Source: a virus
Direction: 5' to 3' (one strand)
DNA: 21,393 nucleotides
Virus record (IMG/VR): IMGVR_UViG_3300010430_000517
Coordinates: 1 to 21,393 of that record
Shown piece by piece: positions 7,301-14,158 of this stretch. The translations under genes were made by a program, and so were the position numbers. Below the pieces are notes generated by a model. It worked only from the letters and a program-made list of their open reading frames with translations. It did not search any database and was not told where the DNA came from. The first letter of the stretch is position 1. Each line of letters starts with the position of its first letter.

Positions 7301-8055
7301 GCGAACATCGCGCTAACCGAAGCGCGAAATACCCTCGTTTTCGCTATCTCGTAATAATTGGCGTCAAGCTCAATGCCGATGAACGCGCGGCCTAATTTGG
7401 CGCACGCTTCGCCAGTCGTGCCGCTGCCCATCGTGAAATCCAGCACCAAATCCCCCGGGCGGCTGTACGTTTTTACGAAGAACTCCATCAGCGCCAAAGG
7501 CTTCTGCGTTGGGTGGAGGTTGGACGTCTGCTTGTCGCTCGGAAAAACCTGAACGCTGCGCGGATAGCGGCTGGTGCTGTCGTACTTCGTCACACCAGAC
7601 TCGTCCCCATAGCACTCGCTGCCGTTTTTGGCCCGGTCAGCGACGGCTGTTTTCCTGGCGTGCCCGTGGGTCATTTGAGGGTCAAAGAAAGGCGCTTTGC
7701 GGTAGAAAACGAGAGCGTTTTCATGAGCTTTCATCGGCATCTTCTTGGCGTTCAGATGGCCGGTAGCGGATGTTTTTTCCCAAATCCACTCGTATTTTAG
7801 CTCAGCAAGATTACTACACCCTAGAACCTTATCGAATGGTGTCTGTGAAAAGAGAACAACTGCGGTATTGTCTTTCCGGGGGAGTGCGGCCCACATACGA
7901 TCTAGATCGATTGGAGAATCCCACCGGCACTGCGTTGTTCCGTATGGCATATCAGCCAGGACAAGATTCGCAGCCGGGAGCCCGCGCAGAACGTCTAGGC
8001 AGTCTGCGTTGTAAAGCGATATATCGCCAAACTGGAGACAAGGTTTTTGTGTCAT
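7297..8055 (-). CDS. DNA methyltransferase, probable N6-adenine, beta class
   Basis: A 252-residue protein with the catalytic motif ADMPYGTTQ (about residues 34-42, a DPPY variant). The AdoMet-binding motif near the C-terminus, DFTMGSGTTGEA (about 206-217), is followed by GIELD. Catalytic motif first and AdoMet motif last is the beta-class order shared by N6-adenine and N4-cytosine enzymes; the GTTxCxWD context favours adenine. No restriction enzyme lies nearby, so it is an orphan, likely for self-protection or regulation. The start at 8055 (MTQKPCLQF) is chosen; 8097 is an alternative. The frame stays open to 8235, but that extension reads antisense through the tRNA fragment and is not credible. 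Confidence 0.85.
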   Translation of the reverse strand: MTQKPCLQFGDISLYNADCLDVLRGLPAANLVLADMPYGTTQCRWDSPIDLDRMWAALPRKDNTAVVLFSQTPFDKVLGCSNLAELKYEWIWEKTSATGHLNAKKMPMKAHENALVFYRKAPFFDPQMTHGHARKTAVADRAKNGSECYGDESGVTKYDSTSRYPRSVQVFPSDKQTSNLHPTQKPLALMEFFVKTYSRPGDLVLDFTMGSGTTGEACAKLGRAFIGIELDANYYEIAKTRVFRASVSAMFA

Positions 8056-8103
8056 TTTTGCAGCGTTACGCGCCAATTCGTGTCGTATATGTCGCATTGT
8101 GTC

Positions 8104-8144
8104 GGAGTTTCTGGCATTTAACTTACTGTTATCGCAGAAACTCC
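8104..8144. repeat. Perfect 10-bp inverted repeat left of the attachment core
   Basis: GGAGTTTCTG (8104-8113) and CAGAAACTCC (8135-8144), 21 bases apart, just upstream of the methyltransferase and left of the tRNA-like core. It could be a pair of integrase or excisionase arm sites, or an operator of the methyltransferase gene. Confidence 0.5.
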
Positions 8145-8148
8145 ATCC

Positions 8149-8163
8149 ACCCGACACCCGACA
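8149..8163 (+). repeat. Tandem ACCCGACA direct repeat and its inverted partner
   Basis: ACCCGACA occurs twice with a 7-base period at 8149-8156 and 8156-8163. CCCGACAA at 8157-8164 is mirrored by TTGTCGGG at 8246-8253, so the pair brackets the tRNA-like core. The arrangement resembles arm sites around a phage attP; the word is also the half-site of the operators. Confidence 0.5.
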
Positions 8164-8166
8164 ATA

Positions 8167-8216
8167 CTGTCTTCGGGAGGCAGGGGCCGCAAGTTCAAAT
8201 CTTGCCACTCCGACCA
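8167..8216 (+). other. attP: Probable attP core: 3' half of a tRNA-Pro(CGG) gene
   Basis: These 50 bases fold as the 3' half of a tRNA. They comprise an anticodon stem CTGTC / GGCAG (one G-U pair) around TTCGGGA (anticodon CGG), a variable loop, T-stem GCAAG / CTTGC with loop TTCAAAT, acceptor strand CACTCCG, discriminator A and encoded CCA (8214-8216). Position 72 is G, implying the C1-G72 start typical of tRNA-Pro. The 5' half (acceptor strand, D-arm) is absent upstream. Tyrosine integrases commonly recombine within the anticodon-to-3'-end half of a tRNA and restore it. Phage genes lie on both sides, so this is attP of a free phage rather than attL or attR. Confidence 0.8.
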
Positions 8217-8238
8217 AACAACCCCTTGAAAACACTAG

Positions 8239-8514
8239 TTAAATGTTGTCGGGCGAGTGTCGAAAACCGTCATCCGACACCGGCTTTGAGTCGCTATGTG
8301 CGGCGCTACGGTAGCTTCTTATCCCCCGAGCCAGTTCCTCGTCGGCGCATTGCAGTTGGTGGCAATCCTCGGCCAACGCGATGTTCTCCAGCATATCAAG
8401 CTGAGAGTTATGTATCGCGAGAAGGTCCATATACATCCGGGCCAATTCGCGTTTCGACTTGTTTTCCAGATACCGCATAGTGATCGGCCCGCCGTGAAAT
8501 TCCACAATGCTCAT
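8239..8514 (-). CDS. Small helical phage protein, unknown function
   Basis: A 91-residue protein, probably helical, with a charged N-terminal half (NKSKRELARMYMDLL) and an Asp/Ser-rich C-terminus. It starts in an ATGA overlap with the DNA polymerase stop, so it is the last gene of the leftward replication operon. It ends 22 bases to the right of the tRNA-like core. No motif is recognised. Its 3' end doubles as repeat-rich att DNA, so its C-terminal sequence may be constrained by DNA function. Confidence 0.65.
   Translation of the reverse strand: MSIVEFHGGPITMRYLENKSKRELARMYMDLLAIHNSQLDMLENIALAEDCHQLQCADEELARGIRSYRSAAHSDSKPVSDDGFRHSPDNI
8257..8280. repeat. Inverted repeat right of the attachment core
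   Basis: GTGTCG (8257-8262) and CGACAC (8275-8280), 12 bases apart, overlapping the 3' end of the 91-residue gene. The arms contain the TGTCG / CGACA word seen elsewhere around the att region. Confidence 0.35.
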
Positions 8515-10577
8515 TTCCTATACCTTTCTTCGCAGAAACCGTCGGCCGCGATCGGCAGCCCCGGCGCCCATTTGGGCTGTTGAACCATGAGTTCCAGAAA
8601 CTTGTCGTAATCCTGATCGGGCCGGATCTCGCCCACGACCTCATCGTGGATCGTCACCGTCACTTCGAAACCTGCGGTTTCGACCCGCAGCATCGCTTCG
8701 GCCATGATGTCGCGCGCGACCGCCTGCGTGATGTTTTCGGCGAATAGCCCGCCATATGCCGATTTGACTGCCCACTTCTTCGTGAAGCTGTCGACGCCCT
8801 CATAGACGATGGCGTCCTCCGTGCCCCACGGCTTCTTCATGGGCTCGATCCGCGGGTACGCATAGGCGATGCACCGGCCGCTCGGCAGCCGGCAGAATAG
8901 GAAAGAGCCGTTCTTGAGATAGACGACGTTCCCGACCGCTACCTTCATGCCGGGGTTCTCGACCGCCAGCCACGCGCCGCTTGCCGGGCGGTAATCACCC
9001 ATCGGCTTGCCTTCAAGCGCCCACCAGTATTCGACCGTCTTTTGGTTGGCGTCGCGCCATGCGAGTTTAACCGTCTCGCCGGCGCCCCACGCCTTTTTCG
9101 TCATGCCGGATCGAACCCCGCGCTCGTCCCAGCTCTTGCGAACCTTCTCTTTGTGCGTATCGGTCGCATTCCGCCAGACGAGATCGAACACCTCTTCGAG
9201 ATCGACGCCGTAATTGGCCGCCATCGCGCCATAGGCCGACGCGCCGCCGCCGAAGCCCAGCGCGAGTTCCGACACCTTGCCCACTTGGCGCTCGGTCGGA
9301 TGATCTTTCTTGTTGATCGGTTTTCCGAAGATGCCGCTCGCCGCTTGGCAGTAGATATCCTCGTCACGGCGAAAGACGCCCAGCTTCGCCTCGTCGCCAG
9401 CGAGCCACGGCAGCACGCGCGCTTCGATCTGGCTGAAATCAGCCGCGATGACCTTCCGGCCCGGCGGCGCGGCGATCAGCCCGCGAATGCTATCGGCGGC
9501 GGCCTGCATCGGGTTTCCGTGCATCATCTCGACGATATCGACGTTCCCGGTCGACATCGCCTTGATGACATCCGGGATGTCGTCGAATACCGGCCTGGGC
9601 AAGTTCTGCAACTGCGCGCCCCGCGCCGCCCAGCGGCCAGTGTTGGCGCCGTGGTACTGCAAGTTGCCGCGCATCCGCCCATCGTCGCAGCGCATCGCCA
9701 GCATCTTGTCGATCTTCGCCGTCGATGATTTCGCGCCCTCTTTCCGCAGATCAAGAGCGCGCCGGCAGCTGGCCGGCAGGTCGAGCGCGAGCAGATCGTC
9801 AAGCTGGTCTTTGGCGAGCGAGCGCGCCGGAACGCCTTGCAGGACGAGCCACGATTTCAACTGCCCCGGGTTCGAGACGGCGCTCACTTCGCCGTCCGTC
9901 ACGTCGTACATTTCTTCGTTCAGCCGTTCGGTTGCGTCTGCAACTACTTTGCGGGCGGCAGGCGCCAATTCCTCATCGATGAAGACGCCGCGATCGTTGA
10001 TGCGTTGATCCATGAACCAGATTTGCTGTTCCAGCGGGCGCAGCGGCAGAAGGCGCTCGGCCAAGGCGCGTTCGACAACCACGTCTTGTTTGCAATAGGC
10101 GTAGAGACGTTCTTTCTTCTCTTCGGTGTCCCACCAAACCGGCTCGTCACCCTCCATGCGACGCGGCTTGCTCATCTGCAGCATGAGTCTATGACCGGGC
10201 TGGTCTTTGCGGTAATCCAGCCCAAGGGCGACCGCCGCGTCGTCTAGCTTCCCGGGGAGCGCCATAGCGTACCCCATCGCCATCGTGCAGCGGAACTTCT
10301 CAAGCGGCGGAACGGGAAACCCGTAGCGCGGCCCGAGAATATGGATGAAATCGAGCCGTTCAAAATTCGCGTTGTGGGCGAATATGAACTCGGCCTCTTT
10401 GATCGCGTGTTTGATGTCGCGATCGTCCAGATCCGGGTGCCACAACTTCACCTCTTCGTCATCGGCGCCGAAGGCGGCGCACCAGTTATCGGTGTGCCGG
10501 TCTTCGAAATACTTGTAGGCGCCTATTTTCACCAAATCGAGGACGGCCATCGTCTCGACATCGAAGTGGAGGTGCAT
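8511..10577 (-). CDS. Family A DNA polymerase with 3'-5' proofreading exonuclease
   Basis: A 688-residue phage replicative polymerase of the PolA family. The exonuclease domain shows ExoI D6-V-E8, ExoII HNANFE (68-73) and ExoIII YCKQDV (161-166). The polymerase domain shows motif A ADFSQIEAR with catalytic Asp380, motif B with Arg430 and Lys434 before a GFGGG turn, and motif C His-Asp-Glu (644-646). There is no 5'-3' exonuclease domain, as usual for phage polymerases of this size. All catalytic residues are present. The start overlaps the stop of the upstream small gene by one base (TGATG). It lies near the end of the leftward operon encoding helicase, nuclease and SSB-like protein. Confidence 0.95.
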   Translation of the reverse strand: MHLHFDVETMAVLDLVKIGAYKYFEDRHTDNWCAAFGADDEEVKLWHPDLDDRDIKHAIKEAEFIFAHNANFERLDFIHILGPRYGFPVPPLEKFRCTMAMGYAMALPGKLDDAAVALGLDYRKDQPGHRLMLQMSKPRRMEGDEPVWWDTEEKKERLYAYCKQDVVVERALAERLLPLRPLEQQIWFMDQRINDRGVFIDEELAPAARKVVADATERLNEEMYDVTDGEVSAVSNPGQLKSWLVLQGVPARSLAKDQLDDLLALDLPASCRRALDLRKEGAKSSTAKIDKMLAMRCDDGRMRGNLQYHGANTGRWAARGAQLQNLPRPVFDDIPDVIKAMSTGNVDIVEMMHGNPMQAAADSIRGLIAAPPGRKVIAADFSQIEARVLPWLAGDEAKLGVFRRDEDIYCQAASGIFGKPINKKDHPTERQVGKVSELALGFGGGASAYGAMAANYGVDLEEVFDLVWRNATDTHKEKVRKSWDERGVRSGMTKKAWGAGETVKLAWRDANQKTVEYWWALEGKPMGDYRPASGAWLAVENPGMKVAVGNVVYLKNGSFLFCRLPSGRCIAYAYPRIEPMKKPWGTEDAIVYEGVDSFTKKWAVKSAYGGLFAENITQAVARDIMAEAMLRVETAGFEVTVTIHDEVVGEIRPDQDYDKFLELMVQQPKWAPGLPIAADGFCEERYRK

Positions 10578-10771
10578 CAGTTGTGCATCCCGTGAATCGC
10601 GTCACGGACTTCGAGGAAGTGCTCCGTCTCTTCCTTCGTGATGGTGTTCGCCGGCTCGTTTTCCAGCCGCTCGGCCATGATGAAGTATTCCGTCAAGAGG
10701 TTGTGGCGCGTCTCCAGCTTCTCGATATAGGCTTTGGTTTCGGCGGGAATGAACCCGATCACGATTGGCAT
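10577..10771 (-). CDS. Small phage protein preceding the polymerase
   Basis: A 64-residue acidic, helical protein with many Glu residues (ETKAYIEKLETRHNLLTEYF). No family is recognised. It has a strong AGGAG ribosome binding site seven to eight bases before its ATG and is coupled to the polymerase by a one-base overlap. It might be a small partner of the replication machinery, but nothing in the sequence shows this. Confidence 0.65.
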   Translation of the reverse strand: MPIVIGFIPAETKAYIEKLETRHNLLTEYFIMAERLENEPANTITKEETEHFLEVRDAIHGMHN

Positions 10772-10782
10772 CGTTTATCTCC

Positions 10783-10974
10783 TTATTTGAAGTTGTATTC
10801 CGGCCTCGCATACCAGCCGACGCCGCTCGCCGCCCGGTGGGCGGTCGCTATCGAACAATCGTAGCGATCCGCCAGCACGCGCAGCGGCGTTCCGATCCTC
10901 CGCGCCCGCCTGATACGGCGAACGATTTTTGGCTCCAGTGGTATCTTCCCGCCGCGCCCGTAGTGTTTTGGCAT
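10783..10974 (-). CDS. Small HTH DNA-binding protein (resolvase/transposase-type HTH)
   Basis: A 63-residue basic protein. Residues about 15-50 (VRRIRRARRIGTPLRVLADRY, then CSIATAHRAASG) form a helix-turn-helix of the Hin/transposase or sigma region 4 type. The start at 10974 (MPKHYGRGG) is chosen because GGGAG stands nine bases upstream; the frame is open 17 codons further. Isolated HTH proteins of this type are common in phage replication operons and may act as local regulators. Its target is unknown. Confidence 0.7.
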   Translation of the reverse strand: MPKHYGRGGKIPLEPKIVRRIRRARRIGTPLRVLADRYDCSIATAHRAASGVGWYARPEYNFK

Positions 10975-10990
10975 CCTACAAACTCCCTCA

Positions 10991-11031
10991 AAAACCGACA
11001 CGGCGGGCGCAGAAACGCCCCACACCCGCCG
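10991..11031 (-). terminator. Hairpin with T-rich tail between two early genes
   Basis: On the minus strand, after the GapR-like gene, CGGCGGG (11031-11025) pairs with CCCGCCG (11007-11001). A competing inner stem GGGCG / CGCCC is also possible. It is followed by TGTCGG and TTTT. It may terminate or attenuate leftward transcription in the middle of the operon; the T-run is separated from the stem, so it may be weak. Confidence 0.4.
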
Positions 11032-11037
11032 CTCCGG

Positions 11038-11310
11038 TCAGTCCGACAAAAGTTCCTTCATCACCTCGTTCACGCGGTCTTCGTAGACGGCGATCAACGA
11101 GTCCTCTTCGGCGAGTTCCGCCTTATCGCGCTTCCGGCGAGCAATCACCTTCCGCATGATCTTCACGTCAAACCCGGCGGCCTTCGCTTCTGCGAAAACC
11201 TCCTTCCGGTCGTCTTTCAGCGCGTCAACTTGGTCGTCGATATTCTCGACACGCTGAACGAACTTGACCAGATCGGCGCCGGGTACGCTGTTGTGACCGA
11301 CGGTGGTCAT
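11038..11310 (-). CDS. DUF2312 / GapR-like DNA-binding protein
   Basis: A 90-residue protein matching the DUF2312 pattern. It has a coiled-coil helix FVQRVENIDDQVDALKDDRK, then EVFAEAKAAGFDVKIMRKVI and a basic segment, then a second acidic helix. GapR of Caulobacter is the characterised member: it forms a clamp on overtwisted, AT-rich DNA ahead of replication and stimulates type II topoisomerases. This copy is slightly longer at its N-terminus (TTVGHNSVPG). The start at 11310 is fixed by a four-base ATGA overlap with the upstream stop; the frame is open 14 codons further. In this operon it may relieve supercoiling during phage replication or displace host GapR, by inference. Confidence 0.85.
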   Translation of the reverse strand: MTTVGHNSVPGADLVKFVQRVENIDDQVDALKDDRKEVFAEAKAAGFDVKIMRKVIARRKRDKAELAEEDSLIAVYEDRVNEVMKELLSD

Positions 11311-11627
11311 AACGTTTCCACCTTGGTCGCGAGGATCGCGAACTTGTCGCACAGCACATCGATGTCGGGCAACGCGTCCTCGATCTTCCCCAGCTTGGTG
11401 TCAGGCGAGGCGTCTTCGCCTTTGTTGGATCTAACCGGCGTTTGAAATTCAGACGAAAGTCTGCAGAGACAATCGTCTATCCGGCCGGACGACCCGTCGA
11501 GTTGCGCCCGGATATCGCACAGACGGGAGAAAACGATATCGAGCTTTTTTACCTCGTCGCCCGCCTGACCCGAGAGCCCGGAGGAGCAGGGCTTATACTC
11601 CGCGAGCATTTCTTCGTTTAAAGACAT
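11307..11627 (-). CDS. Small phage protein, unknown
   Basis: A 106-residue, mostly helical protein with four Cys in the first two thirds (PCSSGL, SRLCDIRAQL, DDCLCRLS), not in a zinc-finger spacing. It has a good GGAGG ribosome binding site and is coupled to the GapR-like gene by ATGA. It lies between the SSB-like and GapR-like genes, so a replication accessory role is possible but not supported by any motif. Confidence 0.65.
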   Translation of the reverse strand: MSLNEEMLAEYKPCSSGLSGQAGDEVKKLDIVFSRLCDIRAQLDGSSGRIDDCLCRLSSEFQTPVRSNKGEDASPDTKLGKIEDALPDIDVLCDKFAILATKVETL

Positions 11628-11638
11628 ATCGCCCTCCC

Positions 11639-12268
11639 TTACGCGAACGGGTCTTCGTCGGAGCCAGACGCGCTATCGTCGAACATATCGTCCGGCGAGT
11701 CGGCGGCCCCTTCGACGGCTTCGAACTGATCGCTTGCCCGCGGCTTGGCGCCGCCGATCGGGTCGTCATGCCGCAAGAGCTGGACATTCTGCAGCCCGAC
11801 AGCAACGCCCTTGTTCGTTTTCACGTCGAACCAGAATGGGTCGGAGCTGACACGCGCCCAGCGTCCCGAGTAGATTTCCGTGTCGTAGTCATCCGACGAC
11901 ACGTCTTTCCCGTTGGCAAAGATGAACCCGGGCTTCTTCGCCGCCGTGAGCCGCAAAAGAGTCCATCCTTCGAATTCCGCGCCGGCATTTTTCTCGACCG
12001 GATCGAGAAACTTGTCCTCGACGTACTTTTTGGCCTTCGCCGTTTTCTCGGCATCGTCGCCGGAGACCTTGGTCATCGCGACGTCGAACATCTTCTTCTT
12101 CAACAGCTTCAAATCGCTGCCGGGCGGGAAAAGCATCGACAACGGATACCGCATCTCGCCTTTTTCGTTCTTCTTGCCTTTGTGGCAGTCGTCGGCGAAG
12201 CTCATCCGCCCTTCGGGTGTGATGATGTCACCGTTTGGCGCGACGGCGCATTTTTTCAAGTCAGCCAT
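11639..12268 (-). CDS. DUF2815 single-stranded-DNA-binding-like protein
   Basis: About 209 residues, of the DUF2815 family, found in many phages next to DUF2800 and PolA genes and often described as a single-stranded DNA-binding protein. Family-like segments are RMSFADDCHKGKKNEKGEMR, YPLSMLFPPG, and FEGWTLLRLTA followed by YSGRWARVS. The acidic tail ends DDSASGSDEDPFA, resembling the acidic aromatic-ended tails with which SSB and T7 gp2.5 contact partner proteins. It probably coats unwound template DNA. AGGAA is eight bases before the ATG at 12268; an ATG two codons earlier (12274) is too close to it. Confidence 0.85.
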   Translation of the reverse strand: MADLKKCAVAPNGDIITPEGRMSFADDCHKGKKNEKGEMRYPLSMLFPPGSDLKLLKKKMFDVAMTKVSGDDAEKTAKAKKYVEDKFLDPVEKNAGAEFEGWTLLRLTAAKKPGFIFANGKDVSSDDYDTEIYSGRWARVSSDPFWFDVKTNKGVAVGLQNVQLLRHDDPIGGAKPRASDQFEAVEGAADSPDDMFDDSASGSDEDPFA

Positions 12269-12279
12269 TTTCATGTTTC

Positions 12280-13416
12280 CTAGTTAACAGGGTCAAAGGT
12301 ATCGGCCGCGCTCAGCTTGGCCGGTGGACGCGGATCGTCGTCTGACACAAGCGTCAAACCACTGCTCCGCTTCTCGACAAGATCGTCGGCCAGCTCAGCT
12401 TCGAACTGTTTCTTGCCGTAGACCTTCTCGATCTGTGCCGGGCTCTTGAACGACATCGAATAGATATCCTTGTCGTCCATCCCGTGTTTCTTCAGCGACG
12501 CAACCGCGTTCGCCTCGTCTTTCCAGTAGCGCCGCGCCTTTCCCTCGACGACTTTCGTCCCCGGGGGCGGGTTGCCTTCCATAGCGAGCTGGAAGCCGCG
12601 TTCCTCGACGGCGCTTACGAACTGTTTGATGAGCGCCAGCTTGGGCCAGATCTCGCCGATCTTTTTCGCCCCCAGTTCGTCGACCACGCCGAAGGATTCC
12701 TGCGCCGTCTCGATCGAGAGCTTCTGCAGCTCGGGGCAATCCGCCCGCGCCTTGCACCACTGGCATTGCGCTTCGCCGGGTATGCGCTTGGCGTCGGGGT
12801 CGTGCGTCTTCTCAGCCGCCTCCTGGAAATCGAGAAGCCAATCGATGACATCGTGTCGGGGGAGATCCCAATCGCGGATCGCCTTCTTGCCGATGGCGTT
12901 GGGTTGAACGATCGTGACCCGCAGCGTATCCCACTCGCGGTTGTGGTAGCGCTTCGCCGCGCCGAGCCCATAGCAGATGCCCTGCTCGTTCTCGTCGGCG
13001 TCGACATAGCCGATGCCGTTCTTGTAATCGACGACCTCCAACACGCCGTCATGCAGCGCGCAAAAGTCAGCGGTGCCTTTCTCGCCTTCGCCCAGGAACG
13101 GCAGATCGAGTTTTTCCTCGACGAAATAGTCATCCGCCTTGGCGATCAGCTCGGCGCAGTAGTCGACGTAAATCTTGACGCCGGCGATCATGTCTTCGTC
13201 GACCGTGATATCGGGCCATTCGGTGAAGACATCGCCCAGGAACTCTTCCGGCTCCCGCCCGGTAAGAAGACATTGCTCGCCGACATGGTGCGCGACGGTG
13301 CCCTTCCGGCTGTGCGGGTTTTCCTTGTCCGGGTATTTCGCCTCCATCGCGCGACTGCCGGGGCAGAGCCGGCGCCGCTTGAAGGATGACGGGCTGTTTT
13401 GGCTATGCGCGCCCAT
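12280..13416 (-). CDS. DUF2800 PD-(D/E)XK nuclease with probable 4Fe-4S cluster
   Basis: A 378-residue RecB-like exonuclease-family protein. The nuclease core is visible as GTADF (Asp117) and VVDYKNG (Asp130, Lys132), the standard D...(D/E)xK arrangement. Cys18 near the N-terminus, together with Cys218, Cys221 and Cys227 (QCQWCKARADC), reproduces the Cys...CxxC...C pattern that holds an iron-sulfur cluster in AddB, Cas4 and other DUF2800/PDDEXK_1 proteins. It probably processes DNA ends for recombination-dependent replication with the SSB-like and SNF2 proteins. The start overlaps the upstream stop by one base (TAATG), and the downstream SSB-like gene follows within 12 bases. Confidence 0.88.
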   Translation of the reverse strand: MGAHSQNSPSSFKRRRLCPGSRAMEAKYPDKENPHSRKGTVAHHVGEQCLLTGREPEEFLGDVFTEWPDITVDEDMIAGVKIYVDYCAELIAKADDYFVEEKLDLPFLGEGEKGTADFCALHDGVLEVVDYKNGIGYVDADENEQGICYGLGAAKRYHNREWDTLRVTIVQPNAIGKKAIRDWDLPRHDVIDWLLDFQEAAEKTHDPDAKRIPGEAQCQWCKARADCPELQKLSIETAQESFGVVDELGAKKIGEIWPKLALIKQFVSAVEERGFQLAMEGNPPPGTKVVEGKARRYWKDEANAVASLKKHGMDDKDIYSMSFKSPAQIEKVYGKKQFEAELADDLVEKRSSGLTLVSDDDPRPPAKLSAADTFDPVN

Positions 13417-14126
13417 TACTCGGCATCCTCGTAGAACTCGGCGCGGATCTCCTTCAGCTTGGCGTAGCAGGCCGGGATATCCTCTTCAGCGACATCGGCG
13501 AACTTCTTGACGCCGAAGCCTTCGTTCAGGACGGTGCGAAGCCGGGACGAAATGGCGATCTGCATCGCCTGGTCGTCGTGGTCGTAAACCATGCTTTCGC
13601 CGTAACTCTTGAGGTCGCCGAGCGTGAGGGGTGCGTCGCCTTCTTCCGGCACGCTTTCCGGCGGTGCGGCGTCGGCTTCCTTGGTCTGTTCGGCGATCGC
13701 TTCCGTGCGGGGCTCAAGCGTCGCCTCGCGGATCGCGTCCTGGTGCTTCTTCGGCAGGCGGCCGTGCTGGCGCTCCCACCACCCCACGTCGTAGGGCTCG
13801 CCCGACGTGGCGATCTTCTGCAGCTCGTCGCGCAGCTTCTCGGCGTTCTTGCCGCGGACGACGGAGAGGTCTTCCGTTTCTTCGTTGGCCGGTTCTTCGC
13901 TAGGCATGGCGGAGTCGGCGACCTGTTCGGCTTCTTCCTTCGTCATCGGCGGGCCTTGCTGAGCGCACAGCTCAGCTTTCTCATAATCAACTTTGGTTAC
14001 GCTGCCGGCTTCATCCGAGACTAGTAGTTTCGGGCCGTCCCCGCCCGCGAACGACAGCAACATCGCCGCGACGCGCGAGACTGTCGCCTGCGAGTCTTTC
14101 TCGGTAAGTGTGATATTTATGTCCAT
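13416..14126 (-). CDS. Phage protein between helicase and nuclease, unknown
   Basis: A 236-residue acidic protein. The first 40 residues (DINITLTEKDSQATVSRVAA) look folded, residues about 75-110 and 155-175 are Glu/Pro/Ala-rich and probably disordered, and the C-terminal 60 residues look like a second folded, helical part. I do not recognise a family. The start at 14126 is preferred for its GGAG eight bases upstream. An alternative ATG at 14159 overlaps the helicase stop (TAATG), a coupling style used elsewhere in this phage, and would add 11 residues. Position between SNF2 helicase and exonuclease suggests a recombination or replication accessory role. Confidence 0.75.
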   Translation of the reverse strand: MDINITLTEKDSQATVSRVAAMLLSFAGGDGPKLLVSDEAGSVTKVDYEKAELCAQQGPPMTKEEAEQVADSAMPSEEPANEETEDLSVVRGKNAEKLRDELQKIATSGEPYDVGWWERQHGRLPKKHQDAIREATLEPRTEAIAEQTKEADAAPPESVPEEGDAPLTLGDLKSYGESMVYDHDDQAMQIAISSRLRTVLNEGFGVKKFADVAEEDIPACYAKLKEIRAEFYEDAE

Positions 14127-14158
14127 TTGTCTTTCTCCATTTCTCTCTAAAACCGACA

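Noticed and set aside
8092-8216. Complete tRNA-Pro gene
   Set aside because: Upstream sequence has GTCGGAG at 8101 but no D-arm, no correct spacing and no acceptor partner at the needed position; only the 3' half is tRNA-like.
7770-8480. 236-codon plus-strand frame across methyltransferase and att region
   Set aside because: Antisense to the methyltransferase catalytic motifs and runs through the tRNA fragment; the translation resembles no protein.
12484-13389. 301-codon plus-strand open frame
   Set aside because: It lies entirely antisense to the DUF2800 nuclease, which has all catalytic and Cys residues; the long frame results from GC-rich codon bias.
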